Positions 25,065 through 32,500 of a stretch of DNA of 64,000 bases are shown piece after piece. The stretch's first letter is position 1; each line of letters opens with the position of its first letter. The translations under genes and the position numbers were made by a program. The notes under the pieces were generated by a model. The model was not told the origin of the DNA. It was given only the letters and a program-made list of their open reading frames with translations, and did not search any database. The stretch covers positions 1-64,000 of the forward strand of contig DVEP01000038.1 of NCBI GenBank assembly GCA_015655975.1, written 5' to 3'. Origin of the DNA: Eubacterium sp. Its GTDB lineage: Bacteria > Bacillota > Clostridia > Oscillospirales > Acutalibacteraceae.

Positions 25065-25809
25065 AAGAATTATTCCGTGTCTTGATGTAAAAGACGGCAG
25101 AGTTGTAAAAGGCGTTTCTTTTGTGAATTTGCGAGATGCAGGAGACCCTGTTGAGTGTGCGTCGGCGTATGACAAACAGGGCGCAGACGAACTTGTTTTG
25201 CTTGACATTACCGCTACGCATGAGGGCAGAAGTACAATGCTTGAAATTGTGTCAAAAGTTGCCGATACGGTTTTCATTCCGTTTACTGTAGGTGGCGGAA
25301 TTAAAACGGTTGACGATTTTAAAGATATTTTGCGTGCAGGCGCAGACAAAGTGTCCGTGAATTCTGCGGCGGTAAGAAACCCTGACTTAATCAATGAAGC
25401 GTCGTATAAATTCGGTTCTCAGTGTGTTGTTTGTGCAATAGACGCTAAAAAAAGCAAAAGCGGTTGGGAAGTCTATCTGAACGGAGGAAGAATTCCTACG
25501 GGAAAAGACGCTGTAAAATGGGCTGTTGAGGCAGAAAAAAGAGGCGCAGGAGAAATATTGCTGACCTCTATGGATTGCGACGGTCAAAAAAACGGGTACG
25601 ACTGTGAACTTACAAAAGCAGTCAGTGAAAGTGTCGGAATACCGGTCATTGCATCGGGCGGCGCAGGGAAAAAAGAGCATTTTCTCGATGCTTTTGAAAA
25701 GGGAAAAGCAGACGCGGTTTTGGCGGCAAGTCTTTTTCATTTCAATGAGTTGTCAATACCCGATTTGAAAAATTACTTAAAACAGAACAGTGTAAGCGTA
25801 AGACTTTGA
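25054..25809 (+). CDS. hisF: Imidazole glycerol phosphate synthase, cyclase subunit HisF
   Basis: A 251-residue (beta/alpha)8 barrel. Asp11 in CLDVKDGRVVKG and the Asp in VVCAIDAKK are the expected acid-base pair; phosphate-binding GGGIKT and ASGGAG are present. The start is GTG at 25054, seven bases after GAGGGGG; longer versions run back into hisH. With HisH it makes imidazole glycerol phosphate and AICAR. Followed by a good terminator, so this is a two-gene unit. Confidence 0.94.
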   Translation: MYAKRIIPCLDVKDGRVVKGVSFVNLRDAGDPVECASAYDKQGADELVLLDITATHEGRSTMLEIVSKVADTVFIPFTVGGGIKTVDDFKDILRAGADKVSVNSAAVRNPDLINEASYKFGSQCVVCAIDAKKSKSGWEVYLNGGRIPTGKDAVKWAVEAEKRGAGEILLTSMDCDGQKNGYDCELTKAVSESVGIPVIASGGAGKKEHFLDAFEKGKADAVLAASLFHFNELSIPDLKNYLKQNSVSVRL

Positions 25810-25816
25810 ACTTTCG

Positions 25817-25855
25817 GCAAGCCTTTAAGTTTTTTTAGGCTTGCTTTTATTTTTG
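25817..25855 (+). terminator. Terminator of hisH-hisF
   Basis: GCAAGCCT and AGGCTTGC form an 8-base-pair stem around a T-rich loop, followed by TTTTATTTTT. Confidence 0.8.
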
Positions 25856-25905
25856 CTAATTTAATTAAATGGATAATATTAACTCTTATTTTATTTTTAA
25901 AATAA

Positions 25906-25934
25906 TTGAAGTAATTGTAGTTTTGTGTTATAAT
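25906..25934 (+). promoter_or_regulatory. Predicted promoter of rlmB and the downstream gene
   Basis: TTGAAG (25906-25911), 17-base spacer, perfect TATAAT (25929-25934), about 35 bases before the rlmB start. Confidence 0.6.
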
Positions 25935-25969
25935 TTGACTGAAATAAAATATATTGATTGGTGATAGTT

Positions 25970-26758
25970 TTGGAAAGACGGGACAATAGAGAAAAAAGAA
26001 ATACAAAAAGTGAAAATCAATTTGCGGACAATCTTGTGATAGGCAGAAATGCCGTTACGGAACATCTCAAAAGTTCAAATGAAACAGAGTGTGTATATAT
26101 TGCAAAAGGCGAGCGTGAAGGTTCGATTAACAGAATTATTGCGCTTTGTTCGGAAAAGAAAATAATTGTTAAATATGTTGACAGAAAAAAACTTGACTTT
26201 ATGGCGCCGGGCGGAAATCATCAGGGCGTCATTGCGTCTGTTCCTGCTCATTCATATTCAACAGTGGAGGAAATTTTGGAATTTGCACAGGCGAAAGGCG
26301 AGCAGCCTTTTGTTATCATCTGCGACGGAATTGAGGACAGTCATAATTTGGGAGCTATCATAAGAACTGCCGAAGCGGCAGGAGCGCACGGCGTCATCAT
26401 TCCGAAAAGAAGAAATGTAGGACTCAACTATATTGTTGCAAAAACATCTTGCGGTGCTCTTGAATATATGCGTGTTGCGAGAGTTTCAAATATTTCAACC
26501 GTAATTGAAGATTTGAAAAAACAAAATATTTGGGTTTACGCCGCAGATATGGACGGTACAACATGGTGTAAAACAGACTTTTCAGGCGGTGTGGCGCTTG
26601 TCGTAGGCGGCGAGGGAAGCGGAGTCAGCAGACTTGTCAAAGAACATTGCGATGTTGTCGTTTCTTTGCCTATGTGCGGCAAAGTCAACTCTTTAAATTC
26701 GTCTGTTGCGGCAGGAATTGTTATGTACGAAATTGCTCGTCAGCGTCTTTCTTTGTAA
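25970..26758 (+). CDS. rlmB: 23S rRNA (guanosine-2'-O)-methyltransferase RlmB/TrmH family
   Basis: A 262-residue SPOUT methyltransferase. The N-terminal substrate-binding domain includes GRNAVTEHLKSS and VDRKKLDFMAPGGNHQG. The knotted catalytic domain has CDGIEDSHNLGAIIRTAEAAG, VVGGEGSGVSRLV and LNSSVAAGIVMYE (segments shortened). It probably methylates the 23S rRNA P-loop guanosine. The start is taken as TTG at 25970, just after GGTGAT; upstream TTG/GTG codons are possible. The next gene begins 11 bases later. Confidence 0.9.
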   Translation: MERRDNREKRNTKSENQFADNLVIGRNAVTEHLKSSNETECVYIAKGEREGSINRIIALCSEKKIIVKYVDRKKLDFMAPGGNHQGVIASVPAHSYSTVEEILEFAQAKGEQPFVIICDGIEDSHNLGAIIRTAEAAGAHGVIIPKRRNVGLNYIVAKTSCGALEYMRVARVSNISTVIEDLKKQNIWVYAADMDGTTWCKTDFSGGVALVVGGEGSGVSRLVKEHCDVVVSLPMCGKVNSLNSSVAAGIVMYEIARQRLSL

Positions 26759-26769
26759 GGAGATTTGTT

Positions 26770-29286
26770 ATGAGCGAAAAACTTAGTATAGATGAGATTT
26801 TAAAACGGGCGCAGGAAGTTCGTGAAAAAAGCAGTCAAACCATAAAAAAAACAAATCCTACTGCATACGGTACAGATGATAAAACAAAAGTGATAAATAT
26901 CAATGTATCGGAAAACAGCGATTTTGAACAAGGAAAAACAACGGTCATTCCGAAGACGGAAAAATTTGCAGACGAAAAAACTACCGTTATAAACAAAGTA
27001 AAATCCGAGGCAGATTTTCAGGAAAAAACGATGGTTTTGCCTAAAAATTCAGGCAAAACACAAGTCATTTCTTTTGATTCGGGAGAAAATGAGAACGAAC
27101 TAAAAAAAACAGCGGTAATCAATTCAAAAAAACTGAACGAAGGCGCAAAGAATTCTAAAAGTTTTTTCAAAACTAAAAATTCTTCCGAAAAGCAGTACGG
27201 CGACGCTCCTCCCGAAATTATAGAAAGACCGGCAAACATTAAAAGCAAGTCGAGGTTTGACAGAACGCTTGATTTGAACGAAATTCCTACAATAGTTGCG
27301 GTAGATGAACTTGAGCATACTCGAGTGATGGGATACGAGGCACAGAAAAAAGCCGAAAAAGAGGCCACAGTAAATGAAAACGACGACGGACAACTTGTGC
27401 TTGAGGGTTTTGAAGATATAAACGGCAGCTGTGAAAAAATCGACGAGGAACTGGCAGAAAAAAAACTTTTTGAACGCCGAAAGAAGAAAATAGACGAGTT
27501 CAGAATTGACTCGCCTAACGATGTGATAGACAATTCTTCTCAAAATGATTTTTCAAATTCTTCGGAGTACAATACAAAAACAGGAAAAAGAAAATTTCTG
27601 GAAAAACTTTTTTCAAAAAAAGCAAAGTTAAATGTAAGAATATTTTTAACCTCAATTTGTGCGGTAACTTTGATTTTGATGTCAGCGACTCAAAATACTG
27701 CGTATCTGCCGTCTCTTTTGTCAGATGAATTCAACTACAATCTTGTTCAGACAATCGTTTTTTCGATTTGTTTGATTACAAATATCACGACTGTATTCGG
27801 CGGTATTTTCAGCGTGTTTACCAAAAAGGGTATTACAAGCGCTTTGCCTGTTTCTGTTGCTTCGCTGATGATTTTTGTGCACACTGTTCTCATTTTGTGC
27901 TATCCTGATTTTGCAGTAGATTCAATAAATCTGCTTTCAGGCGCAGGCGCTGTTGCACTGTTTGTATATCTGCTCGGACTTCACAGTCGGCTTAAAAGAA
28001 TTATTCGCGACTTTGAATGCATCAGTTCAAAAGATGAGAAATTTGTCGTTGAAAATATTGCAAACCCAGTTGACGCAACAATCATCAGCAGAGGCTTGTT
28101 GTACGGAGAGCCGATACTTAAAACAAGTGTAAAGGCAAAAAATCTTGTTGCTTTTGACGAAATATCTCTTGCAGCCGACCCTTCCGATAAAATAGCAAAA
28201 ACACTTTATCCTGTTTTGATGTTTTTAAGCATAGTTTTATTTATCGGAGTATCTTTTTACACTAAACAGTGGCAATACGGATTTAATTCGCTTGTCGCTG
28301 CCCTGACCGTTTCAAGTCCGTTCTTTGCAGTAGGAATTTTTGAAAGTTCTTTAAAAGCCGTTTCGACAAAAACTGTTGATAAAGGCGCTTTGGTGTGCGG
28401 ATATGCAGGCGCCGAGTTTGTAGAAGACACAAATGCTATGATAGTAGAAGGCGCAGATTTGTTTTACAGAAAAGACTGCAATCTTTTTGGAATGCGACAG
28501 TTCAACGGCGCCAAAACAGATGAAATTATTTTGCAGACAGCGGCTGTATTAATAAATTCAAAGACACCGCTTGCAAGTGTTTTTGATGATGTAATAGTCG
28601 GTAAATCTTCAATTTTACCTGAAGTTTCCGACATCATTTACGAAGACAAAATGGGACTTTCCGCTTGGATATACGGAAAAAAAGTTCTTGTCGGAAACAG
28701 AAATATGATGATAAATCACGGTGTTTCCATTCCCAGAATTGAGTTTGAAAACCGATATACAAAAAAAGGCAGGCAGGCATTGTACCTTGCTGTTGCGGGC
28801 AAACTTTGGGCAATGTATATTTTTTCATACAAAGCAGACAAAGATTTGCAAAGAGATTTGAGCAAACTTGAAAAAACGGGTATTACAATTCTTGCAAGAA
28901 GTACGGACCCTTATATTAACGACGAATATTTGGCAGAAGAATTTGATTTGCCTCAAGGCTATTTAAAAGTAATGAATTCCTCGTCTGCGAGGGTGTACGA
29001 TAAATATTCTTCTCTTGTTGCCGAGGACGCGCCTGCTTTTGTTGTTCATGACGGTACAATAAAAGGCTTTATAAATGCAATGTGTGCTGCGGACAAACTG
29101 CACTTGTGCAAAACGCTTTCTACATTTTTTATAGACTTCGGTTGTTGTCTCGGTTTCGGTCTTGTTACTTTGTTGTCGTTTATTAACGGATTTGACCAGA
29201 TTTCTTCTGTTTCGGTTTCTGCTTTTCAAATTGCGTGGACAATCATTACATATATCATTTCAAAAATGCGTTCATCAGGTGTATGA
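26770..29286 (+). CDS. Degenerate P-type-ATPase-like membrane protein with KTxVI tail repeats
   Basis: An 838-residue protein. Residues 1-~285 are charged and probably disordered, with six K-T-x-V-I/L motifs (Thr39, 57, 71, 87, 97, 114). Several membrane helices follow. The rest aligns by eye with heavy-metal P-type ATPases: SPF at 516-518 in place of CPC, VLVGNRNMM, and KADKDLQRDLSKLEKTGITI. The key motifs are lost: the phosphorylated DKTGT position reads EGADL (560-564), TGD reads STD (711-713) and GDGxND is absent. It should not pump by the P-type cycle. AAGGAG precedes the ATG. Function unknown; a sensory or structural role is inference. Cotranscribed with rlmB. Confidence 0.7.
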   Translation: MSEKLSIDEILKRAQEVREKSSQTIKKTNPTAYGTDDKTKVININVSENSDFEQGKTTVIPKTEKFADEKTTVINKVKSEADFQEKTMVLPKNSGKTQVISFDSGENENELKKTAVINSKKLNEGAKNSKSFFKTKNSSEKQYGDAPPEIIERPANIKSKSRFDRTLDLNEIPTIVAVDELEHTRVMGYEAQKKAEKEATVNENDDGQLVLEGFEDINGSCEKIDEELAEKKLFERRKKKIDEFRIDSPNDVIDNSSQNDFSNSSEYNTKTGKRKFLEKLFSKKAKLNVRIFLTSICAVTLILMSATQNTAYLPSLLSDEFNYNLVQTIVFSICLITNITTVFGGIFSVFTKKGITSALPVSVASLMIFVHTVLILCYPDFAVDSINLLSGAGAVALFVYLLGLHSRLKRIIRDFECISSKDEKFVVENIANPVDATIISRGLLYGEPILKTSVKAKNLVAFDEISLAADPSDKIAKTLYPVLMFLSIVLFIGVSFYTKQWQYGFNSLVAALTVSSPFFAVGIFESSLKAVSTKTVDKGALVCGYAGAEFVEDTNAMIVEGADLFYRKDCNLFGMRQFNGAKTDEIILQTAAVLINSKTPLASVFDDVIVGKSSILPEVSDIIYEDKMGLSAWIYGKKVLVGNRNMMINHGVSIPRIEFENRYTKKGRQALYLAVAGKLWAMYIFSYKADKDLQRDLSKLEKTGITILARSTDPYINDEYLAEEFDLPQGYLKVMNSSSARVYDKYSSLVAEDAPAFVVHDGTIKGFINAMCAADKLHLCKTLSTFFIDFGCCLGFGLVTLLSFINGFDQISSVSVSAFQIAWTIITYIISKMRSSGV

Positions 29287-29294
29287 ATTAATTA

Positions 29295-29328
29295 AAATCT
29301 CTGTAATTTATTTTACAGAGATTTTTTT
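29295..29328 (+). terminator. Terminator of the rlmB/pseudo-ATPase unit
   Basis: AAATCTCTGTAA and its complement form a 12-base-pair stem around a short loop, followed by a run of T. It lies 9 bases after the stop codon. Confidence 0.8.
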
Positions 29329-29503
29329 GAGTAATTTCAATAAATAAAATATTGTTCAGTTTTTTTCAACAAAACATTATGTTTTTTATGAAATATATAT
29401 ACTGCAAATATCCGATAATAGAAATAATACCTTGAAACTGTCTAACTTATAGTGCTATATTAATCAATGATTAACATATTTTTTACAATTATAACAGTTT
29501 GTA

Positions 29504-29531
29504 TTGCTTTATTTTACAAAGTTGTTATAAT
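29504..29531 (+). promoter_or_regulatory. Predicted promoter of the large repeat protein
   Basis: TTGCTT (29504-29509), 16-base spacer, perfect TATAAT (29526-29531). A TGTAC/GTACA inverted repeat (about 29536-29553) sits at the expected transcription start, a possible operator. The rest of the gap from 29329 is AT-rich with nothing else recognisable. Confidence 0.5.
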
Positions 29532-29578
29532 TGTAGTGTACAAGGGCAATGTACAAATAATTTAAGGAGGAAAGACCA

Positions 29579-32500
29579 ATGCAAATTAAAAAAAGATTTA
29601 GCAGAGTTATGGCTACTTTACTTGTTTTGATTATGACTTTTACGAGCGTACCGATTCAAGGTTTTGCTGCAGAAGCTGCCGACCCTGCTAAAGTCGAACT
29701 GAAAGACGGAACCGTTGCTATATCTTCAGATATGAGCGAATCTCAGGTTAAAAAGGCTTTGTTTGACGCTCTTGCAGTAAATCCTGAAGGCAAAGATTAC
29801 AATGATTATAGTTGGGAATACTATTGCTCGGGATTTGACTCGGCTTGGGGATGGTATCAAGACGCTTGGGGTTCTGTAAACGGATTTACAAGTGAAAAGA
29901 AAGTTGCATTAACATGGCATTATTATAACCATTCTGCAATTAAGGATAATAGTGATGCAAGTTATAAAATTCGTCTTGCAGGAGGTACTCAGGAAGTAAC
30001 CGTTACTAAGAAATCATCTTGCGATGTAACATATAATTATGATGCATTAATGGGTAAAGTTTTGGTAAACGATTCTCAGGTAAGCGGCACCGTAAACGGA
30101 GTTTCTCCGTCAAAAGAACTTCAGTTCAAAGTAGTTCCGAATCCGGGTTACAAAATTGTATCTGTGAAAATGAACGGCAATGAAGTTGAAGAAAAAGACG
30201 GAGTTTATACTGTTGTTCCTGTTGCAGCAACAACAATTGATGTTGAATTTTCTCAGGACGGAACATTCTATACTCTTACAATACCTGAAACAGAGGGCGT
30301 TACCGTTAAATTAAACGGCAATGAAGTTACGGGTGAAGTAAGCGTTTCGGGAGAAAAAGTTTCATCTTTGGAATATATTCCTGATGAGAATACAAGCGTT
30401 AAATCTGTAGTGCTTAATGACAAAGATGTTACTTCAGAAGTTACTTTTGAAAATTATATCGGTAAACAAGATATAACTTTTGAAAAAGATTCCGTACTTA
30501 ATATTGTTCCTGTAAACAAAGACGCTCAGGTTGTTCTTACAGACGCTAAAGAAGCAGCAATTGCTATCAATGAAGACGGTTCATGGAACTACGACGAAAT
30601 TCGCAGTAATATAATCGCTGCTATAGTTGATACTGAAAAAAGCGTAAGCGTTCCGTTCAGTGCTGAAAACATTGAAGTTAATTACTGGAATCACGGAAGA
30701 ACAAACGGCCAGTATGTAAACCTTGAATGGTCAGAAGGCTGGGGCGAAACTTTTGACGGTCAGCTTACATTCCCAAATGCTGTAAAAGCAGGTACTGTAG
30801 ATTTTAGATTCAAATTTGCAGGCAACAATCAGTTCAGACCTTCAGATTATCAATATGCAAAACTTGATATGAAGGATGTTGAGCAATCTTCCATCGCAAC
30901 AAAGGAAAACCCACAGGTAACTCTTAAAGAAGTTGCAGTCGGAAAAATCGACTATTCAAACTTCAAACAGGATATATTTAATGCTGCAATAGATGCAGAA
31001 GCTTCAAAGCCTGTTTTATCATTTGAAGATGTTGAAATTTCTGTACAGGAAAATATTACCGAAAGCGGAAAATATTCTGTAACAGTTAAATATCCGGGCA
31101 ACAAGCTTTATTACGCTTCTCAAGTTACATTTGATGTAAATGTAACTGTTGAAAAATTGCCCGAAGCTAATATTGCGCTTAAGAGTGATTCTGTAGAAAC
31201 AGTCCTTAAAGAAACAAAAGTCGGCGTATATGACTATGAATCAATGAAAACTGCTATATTTGAAGCAGCTGTAGATTCAGAAAAATGCGTTGAGAACGGA
31301 TTGGATGTTTCTAAACTTTCTCTTGAAATTGAAAACATGACAGTAAGCGGTGACTATACTGCAACAATTACTTATGCAGGCGACGATATGCACTATCCGT
31401 CAAGCGCTTCGGTAAAGGTTAAAGTAGAAGTACAAAAACTGCCTACAGTACAGATTTCAAAAGAAAAAGATTCTGCTACACTTTATGAAGGCTATCCTTC
31501 AGGCAACTATAAATATGATGATTTGAAACAAGAAATTTTCAATGAAGTTATAAAAGTTACAGGTGTAGAAGGTCTTAACTGGAACGACTTTACATATCAA
31601 TACGAGATAGTGGACGGTTTAGGCACTAACCGTGGATATTATGATTTTGATTACAGAAATCCTTGGTGGGACACAGCTGAACTCGGACATTGGCTCTATA
31701 AAGGCGGAAACTTTAATTTTAAAGTAAGCATTCCTAATTCAGAAAACTATTACGGTGCAGAAATAACTCTCAACCTTAATATTGCTGTTGAAAAAACAGA
31801 TGTTTCTGAAATTGTTGTAAAAGAAGGCGCTCCTTTCAATGTAACGCTTAATCGTAACTACAACCGTTCTTACGATTACGAAGGTCTTAAAAAAGCAATT
31901 TTTGAAGCTGCTGTAGCAGAAGTTAAAAATGTACCTAACAACTTTAACTTTGATTACACAACTTTCAACTATGAATGTGCAATTTTAGACCCTGCAAAAG
32001 AAGATTTCAAAGATTTTGAAGACGGCGAACTTGTAAACGGCGGAAAATTTGTAATCAAGATTTCTCTTCCTGACGGAAACGGCTACTATGGTTCGTTCGC
32101 AAAGGTAGAAGTTAATGTAGATGTAGTAGATATTTATGCTACAAGCATTGCATTAAACGAAAATATCAACGGTGTAACTCTTAATGAAACAACTGTCGGT
32201 AACTACGATTTTGAATCATTAAAGAATGATATATTCAATTCTGCAATTGATACTGCAAAATCTGTTCCGTCAAATCTTACTGTTGAAAACATTAAATTTA
32301 CAATTCCTGAAATTAAGGAAAGCGGCGATTACAAAGTAACAGCTGAATTTATTGCAAATAAAGACTATGTTACTTCAAGTGTTGAATTTACAATTCATGT
32401 AGATGTAAACAATTTGCCGACAGCTGAATTGAATGTTAAAAACAACAAAGTAGAAGCTACTCTCAGAGAAACTTCAGTAGGCATATATGACTATGACCAA

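Noticed and set aside
26647..26769. 41-codon N-terminal extension of the pseudo-ATPase
   Set aside because: It lies within rlmB in another frame; ATG 26770 has AAGGAG upstream.
27018..27533. Ser/Phe-rich open frame antisense to the pseudo-ATPase gene
   Set aside because: Its composition mirrors the Lys/Glu-rich sense strand; no ribosome binding site or conserved motif.
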